NCBI RefSeq assembly: GCF_963576675.1
Contig: NC_088915.1
Coordinates: 83,523,501-83,587,500, forward strand
Length of the DNA: 64,000 nt
From: Euphorbia lathyris
Taxonomy: Eukaryota; Streptophyta; Magnoliopsida; Malpighiales; Euphorbiaceae
Reading direction: 5' to 3'
The notes below the pieces were generated by a model. It saw only the letters and a program-made list of their open reading frames with translations, was not told the DNA's origin and searched no databases. Made by a program: the position numbers and the translations under genes. Position 1 is the first letter of the stretch. Every line of letters begins with the position of its first letter. Shown here one piece after another: positions 12,678 through 22,974 of this stretch.

Positions 12678-13197
12678 GGTAAATTACACCTATGGCCACT
12701 GAACTTTACCCATTTTCACATTATGGCCACTGAACTTCATTTCTTCCCGGTATGACCATTGAACTTTACACTTTTTAACACAGGTGGCCATTCAACGCCT
12801 AAAACGACTGTTGACGGCTAAAAATAAAAAATCTGAAGCGTTAATAATATTTTAAGGAACTTTAATTCTAGAAATTTTTTGTTTTGAGGTCAATTAGGTA
12901 TTGTTTGATTATGAGAGAAAGTAAATTTTTAGAGAGAGAAAGCTCCAAAAAATGTGATTTTCGAAAATAAAAAATGGGGGTTCATGGTAAATGTCGTCCT
13001 GAACAACTTTAATTCTTGAATATTTTAATTTTGGGATAGTTAACGATCGGTAACAGTTATTTTAAGAAGTTAGTTAAAATTGAGTGACTACCATGTTAAA
13101 ATATGTAAAGTTCAGTGGTCATACCGGAAAGAAATGAAGTTCAGTGGCCATAATGTAAAAATGGGTAAAGTTCAGTAACCATGGGTATAATTTACCT
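12678..13197. repeat. Mutator-type foldback, TSD ATAAAGTAAGG
   Basis: Arms of about 120 bp pair: left GGTAAATTACACCTATGGCCAC, right GGCCATAATGTAAAAATGGGTA and the terminal GGTATAATTTACC. The flanks ATAAAGTAAGG (12667-12677, 13198-13208) are a direct repeat of 10-11 bp. The core (about 12800-13080) has 'gagaaagtaaatttttagagagagaaag', also present in the elements at 13874, 30170 and 61981. Confidence 0.75.
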
Positions 13198-13873
13198 ATA
13201 AAGTAAGGTAAGATTATATATAAAAAAATTACTCTTTTATCCTTCTTATTATAACTTATATTTTCCAATGAACTAAATTAATTTTAATCAAAGTTAATTA
13301 GATTTTTTTTTGAAAAGAAGTTAATTAGGTTATTATATACTAATTTTTACTAACTATGATTTTAACAAATTAATTAATTTTGTTTCTCGCTTTTTCATTA
13401 AAAGTTGAGACTGAGATAGGCAAGGAGACAGACATCCCAACTATATGTTGGCACTCCCGCTCCAATTTTGTTTATGGTTTAATACATCATTTGCCTCTTA
13501 AACTTATTCAAAAAGTTTAATTGGCCTTCTGAATTTTTTAAAGTGTTCCGATATCCTCTCCAACTTGCATAAAATGTTCAATATATTGAATTAAATATAA
13601 TCAATTAATTAATCAGTTACAAAAAAGGAATCTGCATGCAGAAGACATATTGTACCCTTCTTAAAATGTAATTATATAATTCACAAAATATATTAAAAAA
13701 GAAGTTCTTATTCGGTCAACGGTAAAACTTGTTGTCTCCAATATTAGAACCGCATATCCCCCGATCTTGGTTGTTTTACTATTTTTAAAATCCGTGCAAT
13801 ACATCTTCCATATTTAATTTACTTTTTTTTGTAACTGAATAAATAATTGATTACATTTTACATAAATTTAAAA

Positions 13874-14642
13874 GGGTAAATTTCAAATAAAATCCCCGTG
13901 GTTTCACTAATTTTCAGATAAATGACTGTGCTTTACTTTTTGTCAAAACGAGGATTGAGGTTTCGCACTTGGATTAATGCTATTAAAACCATCTTTAACG
14001 ATCTGAAAATGAAAATTTTCAAGAATTAAAGTTGTTCAATGTCATATTTTTTATGGAACTACATTTTCGATTTTCGAAAATCATCATTTTTAGAACTTTC
14101 TCTCTCTAAACATTCACTTTCTCTCTCTTTACCAAACATCATCTAAACAATCTCAAAATAAAAAAAGTTGAAGAATTAAAGTTGTTTAGAATATTAGTAG
14201 TTCTTAAAATATGTCATTTTTGAAGTCGTCAATGGTGATTTTAATAGTATCAATCGAAAAAGTCCTTATTTTGCTAAAATTGAAAACATCAATCCTCGTT
14301 TTGACAAAAAGTAAACCACAGTCCTTTATTTGAAAAGGGTGATTTACATGAAAATCATAAATAATAATAATTTTATTGTTTTATCCATTTTGAAAGTTTA
14401 ATTTTTATTATATCAAAAGTGTTAATTTTTATTTTATAAATGTCAGATTTTTTTTTTTTTAAAAGGTTAATGGGTGAAGTGGGTGGCGGAAGTTACTTCC
14501 TTTAACTGATAATGTTCTTTGTGTGATATAATTAAAATTAATATTTGACAAAACTGTAGATAAATTTTAAAATCTGAATTTCCTTGTAAATCTCCCATTT
14601 GAAAATTAGTGAAACCACAAGGGTTTTATTTGAAGTTTATCC
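13874..14642. repeat. Mutator-type foldback, TSD AATTTAAAA
   Basis: The left end GGGTAAATTTCAAATAAAATC and the inverse of the right end (ttttatttgaagtttatcc) pair, including the 'gtggtttcac / gtgaaaccac' block. Exact 9-bp flanks AATTTAAAA lie at 13865-13873 and 14643-14651. The core matches the 12678 element in opposite orientation although the arms differ. No ORF. Confidence 0.8.
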
Positions 14643-14860
14643 AATTTAAAATGGTAACCCGATATTTATACAAGTTGAGAGAGCTAACAGAATACTTTTG
14701 AAAATTCAGCGAATCCAGCTTTTTAGAAAATATAGTTTACAACTTTCTTCTCTTTCATAAACGACAAAAAAATCCAAGTCAATTACCATCAATCCAACAT
14801 TGAAATAATCCCCAACCTACAACTAATTAACTTCCCCTAATCCAACAAAACTCCTACTTA

Positions 14861-14880
14861 ATCATCATCATCATCATCAT
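14861..14880. repeat. (ATC)n microsatellite in the LEA_2 5' flank
   Basis: Six to seven ATC repeats lie 35 bp before the ATG of the LEA_2 pseudogene. The intact gene has a slightly shorter run at the same place (27756-27772), so the repeat number differs between the duplicates. Confidence 0.8.
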
Positions 14881-15036
14881 TTCAATAAACATAAAATTCC
14901 CAAAATCACTCAACAATGGAGAATCAATCCCCAAATCCCCAAATCCCCAAAACACCACCCCTTACCGCCCTCTGAAAATCTGCTGCGCCGTCACCGCCAT
15001 TGTTATAATCCTCCTAGTTCTCCTTTTCATCATCCT

Positions 15037-15296
15037 TAAAGGTTTTTAAACAAAGAGATAATAAAATATTTTATGAATTGCAGAAGTGGTTTTTTATTGA
15101 ATAACGGAGACCTTATTTATACAGGAATAGTTCATAAAAAATAGCAGAAAAATCAGGAGCAGATATAACCTAATCTGCTGCAGATAATATCAAAAACAGA
15201 ATAATTCAAATATGAATCGTAACTACTACTTTATCTCCTAAAAATAAGGGATTTCTTCTGCAATCAGTTGGAAGACTCTGAGTCACCTTTTCAACA
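15037..15296 (-). repeat. 3' LTR of the copia element
   Basis: 260 bp. On the minus strand it starts TGTTGAAAAGG; the other end has become ..CCTTTA (CA mutated to TA). It differs from the partner LTR at two sites near that end and is otherwise the same by eye. It contains a TATA-like TATAAATAA (plus-strand 15113-15121). The polyprotein stop codon (15291-15293) lies inside it. Confidence 0.95.
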
Positions 15297-18200
15297 CTCC
15301 TCCTTGACTCCAGAGCTACAAACTCCAAGATTCTCTCGCAAAATCTCAAATTTGGATTTAGGCAATGCTTTTGTTAAGATGTCAGCACTTTGATCCTCTG
15401 TCCTACAATAGACCAGATGCACTTCCCCTTCCTTTTGAACTTCTCTTATAAAGTAATACTTTATCTTGAAATGCTTTGTTTTGCCATGGAAAACTGGATT
15501 GTTAGAAATTGAGATTGCTGCTTGGTTGTCTACAAATAGTTGTGTACTTCTTTCTTGTTGCATGTGTAAATCTTTCATGAGTTTTCTTAACCAGAGAGCC
15601 TGATTAACAGCAGCTACAGCAGCTACATATTCAGCTTCTGCCGTGGATTGAGCTGTGATTTCTTGCTTCTTTGAGCACCATGAGAAAATTCCAGAACCAA
15701 AACTGACGCAATAGCCTGAAGTACTTTTCATATCGTCAAAAGATCCGGCCCAATCGCTATCGGAATAACCATGAAGACTCATATTTTTAACTTGTGTGAA
15801 CCTTATTCCAAAATCAATTGTGCCTTTAACATATCTCAAAATTCTTTTTGCAGCTTGAAAATGAATTTCACTAGCACAGTGCATATACCTTGATAGAAGA
15901 CTTACAGCATGCATAATGTCTGGTCTAGTTGTTGTCAAGTACATCAGACAACCTATCAAGCTTCTGTACAGCCCTTCATCAACCTTTTCAGCACCATCTT
16001 CTTTGCAAAACTTCTCTTTTTGATTCATTGGGGTTGCAGTTGGCTTACACCCTTCCATGTTGAACTTCTTAAGAACTTCTTTTGCATATTTTTGCTGAAA
16101 AACAAAAATTTCATTGTTCTTTTGTTGTATCTGCATCCCGAGAAAATATGACATTTCTCCAAGGTCTGTCATCTCAAAAACATCTTCCATTTCTACTTTA
16201 AACTTGTTGATTAACTTCTGATTGCTTCCTGTAACAAGTAAGTCATCAACATATAAAGAGATTACAAGAATATCATCAGCAACCTTCTTTACATATAAAG
16301 TAAATTCACTTGGGCTCTTTTCAAAGCCTAAGTTTATCAGATGCGTATCAATCCTGCTGTACCAAGATCTGGGTGCTTGCTTTAATCCGTACAACGCCTT
16401 TTTTAATCGACAGACCTTCTGCTTTTGTCCTTGAACAGAAAAATCTTCAGGTTGCTCCACAAAAATTTCTTCATCTAGGTATCCATTCAGAAAAGCTGAC
16501 TTGACATCAAGTTGGTGCACAATCCAACCTTTTTGTGCAGCAAGAGCTAGCAGCATACGTATGGTGTCCATTCTAGCAACTGGGGCAAAAGTTTCACAGT
16601 AATCTACCCCAAACATCTGAGCATATCCTTTGACAACGAGCCTCGCCTTATACTTATTCACAGTGCCATCAGAGTTAAGCTTTGTTCTGTAAACCCATTT
16701 GACTCCTATGGGTTTCTTGTGCTCAGGTCTATCCACCAATTCCCATGTCTGATTTTTTTCAATCATTTTCAGCTCTTCTTCCATTGCATCCAACCATTTT
16801 TTGTCAGCTGCAGCCTCTTCGTATACGGTTGGCTCCATTATTGCAACATTACACCTCTGAAGTATATCTGAAAGTGATCTGGTTCCACGAACTGGCTCAT
16901 CATCAACATCAACATTCTCCTCCTGAAATTCAAGATTCTTATTGTTCTCCCAGCTCCAGTTATCAGACTCAAAAAATTGGACATCTCTGCTGACAATTAT
17001 TTTGTTGCTTAGTGGCGAGTAAATTCTATAGGCCTTTGAAATTGAGGAGTAGCCTACAAAAATCCCAGGTTCCGCTTTCTTGTCTAACTTATCTCGCTTA
17101 ACCTGAGGAACATGAGAGAAACACAAGCAACCAAATGTCTTCAAACTAATCAATTTCGGTTTGCAACCATACCATGCTTCATATGGTGTTTTTTTTCGCA
17201 AGACTTTGGTCGGTAGTCTATTCAACAAGAACACAGATGTGTTAGCAGCTTCAGCCCATAATTTTTTCGGCAGCCCTTTCTCATGAAGTAAGCATCTGCT
17301 CATTTCCATGATCATCCTGTTCTTCCTCTCCACCATGCCATTCTGCTGAGGAGTATAAGGCGTAGTAAGCTGGTGTTCAATGCCTGCTTCTTCACAAAAA
17401 TTGTTAAATTTTTCAGAGGTGTATTCAGTTCCATTATCAGATCTAACCACCTGTATTTTGCAATTGCTTTGAGTTTCTACCCAAGCTTTAAACTTCCAAA
17501 AGATGTTAGGAACTTCAGATTTAAACTTCAAGAAATAAATCCAGCACATTCTTGTGTAATCGTCAATGAATGTTACGTAATACTTACTACCATTCAAACT
17601 TGGTGTACTCATGGGTCCTCCTACATCTGTATGTATCAATTGCAGCTTCCTTGTGGCTTTCCATGCTAAATTTTGTGGGAAAGGAAGTCTTGTTTGTTTA
17701 CCATATTGACAGGCAGCACATGTCGGAAGCTCTTCCTCTAAATTAGGCAGCCCAACCACCAGATTGTTCTTCTTCATGAATAGCACAGCTGAATGATGGA
17801 AGTGCCCCAATATTTTGTGCCAAAGCATTGCATTGTTGACTTCTTTGTGTACATCAGCTTGTTCTTCTTTCATTAAATCCAGTACAAAGCTTTTGTCTTT
17901 CATTTGAACTCTGAACATTTCCCTGCCTTGTGGATCTTGAATTATGCAAGTTTTGTTATCAAATAGCACCTTGTAGCCTTTCTCTACCAACTGAGGAATG
18001 CTTAGGAGGTTTTGATTAATTTCTGGAACATATAAAACATCAGAAATTAATTTCAAACCTGTACAACCTTCAATGGACACCGTTCCCTTGCCTTTTACAT
18101 CAATATATGCTCCATTGCCGATTCTGACTTTAGATGTTGCAGTTTTGTCAAGCTCCTGGAAGAGCTCTCGATCATAAGTCATGTGATTTGTACAACCACT

Positions 18201-19151
18201 ATCTATGAGCCAGCTTTCCGTGGAGTTGTTGGTAGCCAAATATGATACTGCAAATAATTGCTCATCTTCTATTTGATTTTCAGCAGCTCTAGCCTCATTT
18301 TGTTGCTTCTGAGACTTGCATATCCTTTCAACATGGCCTAGGTTACCACACCTTTGACACTTTGCATCTGGATTCCACCAACACTTCTCTTGTGGATGGT
18401 TGGTTTTTTTACAATGAGGGCAAGCTGCAAAAACTTGAGTGTTCTTTCTTCCCTGCATGTTATTATTGTACTGCTGCTTCTTTTTATTTCTGATATGATC
18501 TTTGGCTTGGAATGCACCTTCTGCAGCTTCTTCTTTCCTCATAAGTCTCCTTTGTTCTTGTGCCTGCAATGCATGTAGTAATTCTGCCAAGGTAATTCTT
18601 GACAAATCTTTAGAGTTTTCCAGGGATGCGATTGTAGGTTCAAATATTTCATGGATTGTAACTAGAATTTTTTTAATAATTCTAGAATCTGGAAATTCAG
18701 TTCCAAGAAGTCTTACTTTATTAGCAATTTCTAGAAGTCTGTCAAAGTAATCTTTGATAGTTTCCGATTCCTTCATTCTTTGCACTTCAAAATCGCGAAT
18801 CAAATTGAGCGCCTGCATGCCTTTGATCCTTTCGTTCCCTTCATATTCTTGCTTTAGAAAATCCCATATCTGCTTGCCTGATTTTAGTGTCATAATTCTG
18901 GTGAAGATGGCAGATGACACCGCTGCAAATAAACTTGCTTTGGCTTTTGATTTTCTCTGTCTTTTCTCCTTGTGGCTTTTGATCTGTGTAAGAGTTGGAT
19001 TATCTGGGAGAGGTTGAACTTCATATTCTGTCTCAACCGCTTCCCATAAATCACTTCCATCAAGATAAGCTTCCATTCTAACAACCCACATTTGATAGTT
19101 TGTTCCATCAAATGTTGGAGGAGCAATTGCAGAGAAGGATTCTGAATTCAT
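15291..19151 (-). CDS. Ty1/copia gag-pol polyprotein, uninterrupted
   Basis: The frame is open from the LTR edge at 19199. I choose the ATG at 19149-19151 (MNSESFSAIAPP, 1286 residues) because the 16 upstream codons start with TTG and run through the primer-binding site. Domains, numbered roughly from that ATG: gag (UBN2-like) 1-240; zinc knuckle CQRCGNLGHVERIC near 265; aspartic protease with IDSGCTNHM near 320; integrase zinc-binding HHCC near 445-490; integrase core with HTDVGGP, VRSDNGTEY and VERKNR (the D, D, E positions) near 510-630; reverse transcriptase near 830-1070 with the catalytic YVDDLL; RNase H near 1110-1270 with SDSDWAG and EAEY. No stop or frameshift was seen and all key catalytic motifs are present. 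The C-terminal codons run through the polypurine tract into the LTR. Confidence 0.95.
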   Translation of the reverse strand: MNSESFSAIAPPTFDGTNYQMWVVRMEAYLDGSDLWEAVETEYEVQPLPDNPTLTQIKSHKEKRQRKSKAKASLFAAVSSAIFTRIMTLKSGKQIWDFLKQEYEGNERIKGMQALNLIRDFEVQRMKESETIKDYFDRLLEIANKVRLLGTEFPDSRIIKKILVTIHEIFEPTIASLENSKDLSRITLAELLHALQAQEQRRLMRKEEAAEGAFQAKDHIRNKKKQQYNNNMQGRKNTQVFAACPHCKKTNHPQEKCWWNPDAKCQRCGNLGHVERICKSQKQQNEARAAENQIEDEQLFAVSYLATNNSTESWLIDSGCTNHMTYDRELFQELDKTATSKVRIGNGAYIDVKGKGTVSIEGCTGLKLISDVLYVPEINQNLLSIPQLVEKGYKVLFDNKTCIIQDPQGREMFRVQMKDKSFVLDLMKEEQADVHKEVNNAMLWHKILGHFHHSAVLFMKKNNLVVGLPNLEEELPTCAACQYGKQTRLPFPQNLAWKATRKLQLIHTDVGGPMSTPSLNGSKYYVTFIDDYTRMCWIYFLKFKSEVPNIFWKFKAWVETQSNCKIQVVRSDNGTEYTSEKFNNFCEEAGIEHQLTTPYTPQQNGMVERKNRMIMEMSRCLLHEKGLPKKLWAEAANTSVFLLNRLPTKVLRKKTPYEAWYGCKPKLISLKTFGCLCFSHVPQVKRDKLDKKAEPGIFVGYSSISKAYRIYSPLSNKIIVSRDVQFFESDNWSWENNKNLEFQEENVDVDDEPVRGTRSLSDILQRCNVAIMEPTVYEEAAADKKWLDAMEEELKMIEKNQTWELVDRPEHKKPIGVKWVYRTKLNSDGTVNKYKARLVVKGYAQMFGVDYCETFAPVARMDTIRMLLALAAQKGWIVHQLDVKSAFLNGYLDEEIFVEQPEDFSVQGQKQKVCRLKKALYGLKQAPRSWYSRIDTHLINLGFEKSPSEFTLYVKKVADDILVISLYVDDLLVTGSNQKLINKFKVEMEDVFEMTDLGEMSYFLGMQIQQKNNEIFVFQQKYAKEVLKKFNMEGCKPTATPMNQKEKFCKEDGAEKVDEGLYRSLIGCLMYLTTTRPDIMHAVSLLSRYMHCASEIHFQAAKRILRYVKGTIDFGIRFTQVKNMSLHGYSDSDWAGSFDDMKSTSGYCVSFGSGIFSWCSKKQEITAQSTAEAEYVAAVAAVNQALWLRKLMKDLHMQQERSTQLFVDNQAAISISNNPVFHGKTKHFKIKYYFIREVQKEGEVHLVYCRTEDQSADILTKALPKSKFEILRENLGVCSSGVKEEC
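15297..15305 (-). other. Polypurine tract of the copia element
   Basis: On the minus strand AAGGAGGAG directly precedes the LTR start TGTTGA. It would prime plus-strand DNA synthesis and at the same time encodes the last residues of the polyprotein. Confidence 0.85.
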
Positions 19152-19186
19152 TTGATTGATCAGCCTTACAGGTCCCTCAAGATAAT

Positions 19187-19198
19187 GCTCTGATACCA
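19187..19198 (-). other. Primer-binding site (initiator tRNA-Met)
   Basis: Minus-strand TGGTATCAGAGC, the sequence complementary to the 3' end of plant initiator tRNA-Met used by most plant copia elements, lies three bases inside the 5' LTR. Confidence 0.9.
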
Positions 19199-19201
19199 AT
19201 T

Positions 19202-19461
19202 TGAAGGTTTTTAAACAAGGAGATAATAAAATATTTTATGAATTGCAGAAGTGGTTTTTTATTGAATAACGGAGACCTTATTTATACAGGAATAGTTCAT
19301 AAAAAATAGCAGAAAAATCAGGAGCAGATATAACCTAATCTGCTGCAGATAATATCAAAAACAGAATAATTCAAATATGAATCGTAACTACTACTTTATC
19401 TCCTAAAAATAAGGGATTTCTTCTGCAATCAGTTGGAAGACTCTGAGTCACCTTTTCAACA
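19202..19461 (-). repeat. 5' LTR of the copia element
   Basis: 260 bp, starting TGTTGAAAAGG on the minus strand and ending ..ACCTTCA. It would hold the element's promoter. Confidence 0.95.
19278..19286 (-). promoter_or_regulatory. TATA-like box in the copia 5' LTR
   Basis: Minus-strand TATAAATAA about 80 bp from the internal edge of the 5' LTR, a plausible TATA box for the element's RNA polymerase II promoter. Position and sequence are the only support. Confidence 0.5.
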
Positions 19462-19633
19462 ATCCTCTACTTCACAAACTCCAAACCAAAAGAACCATCA
19501 ATTTTAACCTAATCATTCGTGTCGAGTTGAATGATTACTCAATTCGTGTCGAGTTGAATGACCAAATTGATTCTTTATCACGTGATTATATTATAAAATT
19601 GACATAATTCGCATCTCATTTTTTATACAACAG

Positions 19634-19848
19634 ATTTCGATCAATACATTGGACATCAACCCTCGAATTCTTTGAGCGGTATCACATCTTCCGACCTTTC
19701 GAGTATTCCAAAGAAACAGAAAAGGAAAAAGAAAAAAGGTTCATCATCATCTCCTTCGTCTTCATCTTCCTCCTCGCGGCTGAGAACAAAGGTGAAACAG
19801 AACGAAACTGAATCGAATCACAAACTTGCGACTCTAGAAATCGAGTAA
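19634..19848 (+). pseudogene. Orphan duplicate of the last exon of the 723-5641 gene
   Basis: After an intact acceptor (ATACAACAG) comes the same reading frame as 5439-5641, with DFDQYIGHQ, KKQKRKKKK and the serine tract conserved. A one-base length difference near the end bypasses the TAG used in copy A and the frame ends at TAA 19846-19848 (70 full codons). No upstream exon was duplicated with it, so it is probably a gene fragment, though it could act as an alternative 3' exon. Confidence 0.75.
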
Positions 19849-20153
19849 AGTTAAAATGTATGAAGATTGGAGAAAAGCTTCAAAGAAATTCATCAATTTG
19901 TTTCTCTATGAATTAGAAAAGTTGATCCTAATTAGGAATTTTAAACTTGATGGAAAATGAAGCGTAGAATATTATAGTTGTTTTAAGGAAAACATGGGCA
20001 TAAAAGTTGCAAATTTGGTGAAAATGTGAATGTTTCGTTTCACAATCGTGTTATGTGATTTATATATTCGATTTGATTATATAGGATATAAAATTCGTGT
20101 CAAACGGATTGTTTGTATAAATTGTGTTGTCGTGTCAAAAACTGATAGTCTAA

Positions 20154-20478
20154 GGTTCTGTTTGTTTGTCGGAAAATATTATTCGGGAAAACATTTTTCT
20201 GGTTTTCTTGTGTTTGTTTGCTTAAAAAAATAAGTCAACAGACATTTTTTAGGTTACTCAACAGAAAAAGTTACGAAGAAAATGTGAAAAATATTTTACT
20301 CTTTTAAGCTTTTTGGAACCATACTCAATTTCTTCTTACTCTTTTGAAAATAGTAACCACCCGTTACTTCTTTCAGTGCTGTAGCCAAATACAATCAAAT
20401 ATTTTATTTTCCAACAATATTTTTTCTCTTACCTAATATTTTTCAAAACACAATATTTTTCGATAAACGAACAGATCC
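20154..20478. repeat. hAT-like MITE, copy-B counterpart of 6005-6337
   Basis: Ends GGTTCTGTTTGTTTGTCGG and CGATAAACGAACAGATCC are inverted repeats and align with the copy-A element. No coding capacity. Confidence 0.55.
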
Positions 20479-20540
20479 TTTTACCTTTAACTTGAATTTA
20501 GAATATAATAAAAAATATTAATACTTTTATATATTTTTTA

Positions 20541-20851
20541 GGGTTTGATTGGATGAAGGGTAGGGAAGGGTTAATAAAGGAAGAGTAGGAAAAGGTAAGG
20601 AAAGGGAAGGAAGGGGAAGGAAGGGTCTTCCAAACCCACCAAATTGGAGGGTTGAAAATTGGATGAAATTTCTTAAAAAGAAACCCTTCAAAACCCCTCC
20701 AAACCCTTACCCTTCTAATTTTTTGGCGTGTTCCAAACATGAGTTTGTAGAAATCCTTACTAACCCTTCCCCCTCCCAAACAAGGGTTTCTATCAACCCT
20801 TACTAACCATTCCCTTATTAACCCCTCTAAACCATCCATCCAATCAAGCCC
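20541..20851. repeat. PIF/Harbinger (Tourist-like) MITE, TSD TTA
   Basis: Termini GGGTTTGATTGGATG and CATCCAATCAAGCCC are inverted repeats, flanked by TTA on both sides (20538-20540, 20852-20854). One arm is a G/A-rich run and the other its C/T complement. Copy A near 6780 has the uninterrupted TATATTTTTTTTAGAGAA site. The minus-strand ORF across it is a low-complexity artefact. Confidence 0.75.
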
Positions 20852-21153
20852 TTAGAGAATTTTTTTTATTCTATAATACATGATGTTTTGATTCAATCCC
20901 ACATTAATTGATTTTTACAAAATAAGTCAATGTTTAGCTAAAAATAATTAATAAATAAAATTAATACAAGGATAACAAAGTCTTTTAATTATTATGTCTT
21001 AATTTTAAAAGACATCTATTGTAGAACATATGAAGTAATTAAGAGAACGCATACTCTAGAGCATCCTCAATTGTTGGTTACAATCATTGTGGATTTAGAG
21101 ATATAAGTAACAACAATTAGTAACACTCCAATAGAGTTAGGTTGTTATTTATA

Positions 21154-21443
21154 GGGGGCGTTTGGTTCACAATGAGAAAGGGAAAAGGAATCAAGAAAGG
21201 GAAACTAAAGGAAAGGAAATGTGTTTGGATAGGTTTAGGAAAGAGAATGCAATTCCACCCCATTCCCTTTGTGAATCCAATTCCTTAATGGGCCAAAGGG
21301 AATGGGCTAAACTAAAGTGGGGTAAACCCATAACCTAAAATGGGTAAAGGGAATGAGTTTTTTTCCTAACCAAACAAGAATAAAGGGAATCAAACCCTCC
21401 CATTCCTATTCTCATTCCTAAAGACCCCGAACCAAACGCCCCC
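21154..21443. repeat. Harbinger-like MITE with GGGGGCGTTTGGTTC termini
   Basis: Left GGGGGCGTTTGGTTCAC pairs with right GAACCAAACGCCCCC; the interior is rich in 'cattcccttt / aaagggaatg' repeats. Flanks are TA..TA rather than a clear three-base repeat. A relative with the same termini and a clean TAA duplication is at 29602-29934. Confidence 0.7.
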
Positions 21444-21747
21444 TAATTTTGAACCGTCCAAAACTTAATTTTTTTTTATACTTTATCTTTTAAGGTCTAT
21501 ATTTATAATTTTAAACTAAACCTATTCATAAGCCGTGCTTCAACCAGACTTAAACGAGTTTGATATCTAATTATTTTGTCCAAACCCAATCTAGCTCGTA
21601 TTATATTTACATCGGGTTCCTGGATTGGTCTAAGGTAAAAAAGAATTAATTAGGATAAATCTAATTTTAAAATTTTATTTAATTGGAAATTCACACCAAG
21701 TCAAATTTATTTATTTCTTTTGCACAGTGTTATTATAAATAAATATT

Positions 21748-22493
21748 GGCAAAAAACATCATGAGGCCCCTGATCTTTCATTGTTTGGTGCATTAAGCCC
21801 TCGATCTTTTATTTAGACATATTAAGCCCCTGATCTTTCATCATTTGGTACATTAAGCCCTCAATCTTTCATTTAGACACATTGAGCCCTTGATCTTTCA
21901 TATATAGGTGTATTAGGCCCTTCCGTAAATCAATTAATATATAAGTTTATTAAGGGCATGTTTGGTTAGGTTTATATAACTGCAGCGTTTCGCATTTTCT
22001 CTGGACACTGCAACATTTTGGAGCTTTTCATGAAAAGCTCTTTTCATGAACAGTTGTTTGTAGTTACTTGTTATTGATAAAATTACCCTTCTTATTTCCA
22101 CAAAATGTGCTTCAATTTTAACATTATTTTTATTTTTAGAACATAATTATCGAAAAACAAGGTTTTATTGTGTTCAATAAATTTTTTATTTTTTATTTAA
22201 ATTATTTTTATTAATTTGTATAATATATTTTTTATTTTAGAATTTGTTATTTTTAGGACATCATTTGTTGTCACACCAAACATGCCCTTAATAAACCTAT
22301 ATATTAATTGATTTATGGAAGGACCTAATACACCCATATATGAAAGATCAAGGGTTCAATGTGTGTAAATGAAAGATCGAGGGCTTAATGCACCAAATGG
22401 TGAAAGATCAAGGGCTCAATGTGTCTAAATAAAAGATCGAGAGCTTAATGCACCAAACAATGAAAGATTAGGGGCCTCAGGATGCTTTTTGCC
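21748..22493. repeat. Mutator-type foldback, TSD ATAAATATT
   Basis: Ends GGCAAAAAACATC and GATGCTTTTTGCC are inverted repeats followed by long arms built of a repeated motif (tgatctttcatt..aagccctcgatctttt and its inverse). Exact 9-bp flanks ATAAATATT lie at 21739-21747 and 22494-22502. Copy A near 7748 has the empty site. The loop (about 21953-22292) has its own inverted ends GGGCATGTTTGG / CCAAACATGCCC bordered by TTAA on each side and may be a second, nested element. Confidence 0.85.
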
Positions 22494-22974
22494 ATAAATA
22501 TTTGATGTATGTGCCATTTATGCACATGCATGGTGGGCAATGGATTATTTGCTCAAACATTTTTGAGCAAGCAATGGTCATGATTTATTTCCATAATTTT
22601 GGAACATGTTAATTAATTATATAGATAAGGCAAAAAAAAACATATAATTTATTTAAAGTTTTATTTTTCACTCTGTATCCCATTATGATGAGCCGAGCCT
22701 CAGCAGGCCTAATATCATATCGGCTCGGCTCGATTACAGCCCTATTCAGATCTGAGTCATTTATTTTATAACCATGTAGATCCAGTGATGCACATATAAA
22801 ATCTATTGCTTCTGCTCTTTTTAAATTAGAACATGTTACAAAAGCAAAGATTATAAAAAAACAGATGCAGTTCAAACGGATTAAAAGATTCGGTAAAATA
22901 TATGAGATCCAACTAAAATAAACTTAACAAAACAAAGAAAAAAAACTATGAAAAAACAGAAATGGTGGGAGGAG

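Larger units (their letters stand above)
15037..19461 (-). mobile_element. Full-length Ty1/copia LTR retrotransposon (4425 bp)
   Basis: The element is complete: two 260-bp LTRs, a primer-binding site complementary to initiator tRNA-Met, one long gag-pol frame, a polypurine tract and a 5-bp target duplication ATCCT (15032-15036 and 19462-19466). It is transcribed on the minus strand. Domain order gag, protease, integrase, reverse transcriptase, RNase H is that of Ty1/copia. The short LTRs and total length fit compact plant lineages such as Ale/Retrofit, but lineage was not determined. LTRs differ at only two positions, so insertion was recent and it may still be competent. It lies inside the LEA_2 pseudogene. 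Confidence 0.97.
14916..19515 (+). pseudogene. Truncated, disrupted duplicate of the LEA_2 (NHL-like) gene
   Basis: The ATG at 14916 and its 5' flank match the intact gene at 27809. Three separate lesions are visible. (a) An 8-bp insertion in the early Pro/Asn-coding repeat (an extra 'ccaaatcc' unit) shifts the frame and gives TGA at 14973-14975, codon 20. (b) A copia retrotransposon sits at 15037-19461, with ATCCT duplicated on both sides. (c) After 19462-19515 (homologous to 27917-27972 of the intact gene) the similarity stops and the sequence becomes the intron side of the orphan exon at 19634. The remaining LEA_2 domain is therefore absent. This join is the tandem-duplication breakpoint. 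Confidence 0.9.

Noticed and set aside
15909..19126. Plus-strand and second minus-strand ORFs of 60-98 codons over the copia element
   Set aside because: They lie antisense or out of frame to the 1286-residue polyprotein and have no recognisable content.
20498..20839. 113-codon minus-strand ORF
   Set aside because: It covers a purine/pyrimidine-biased Harbinger-like MITE; the product is low-complexity and the sequence is repetitive.
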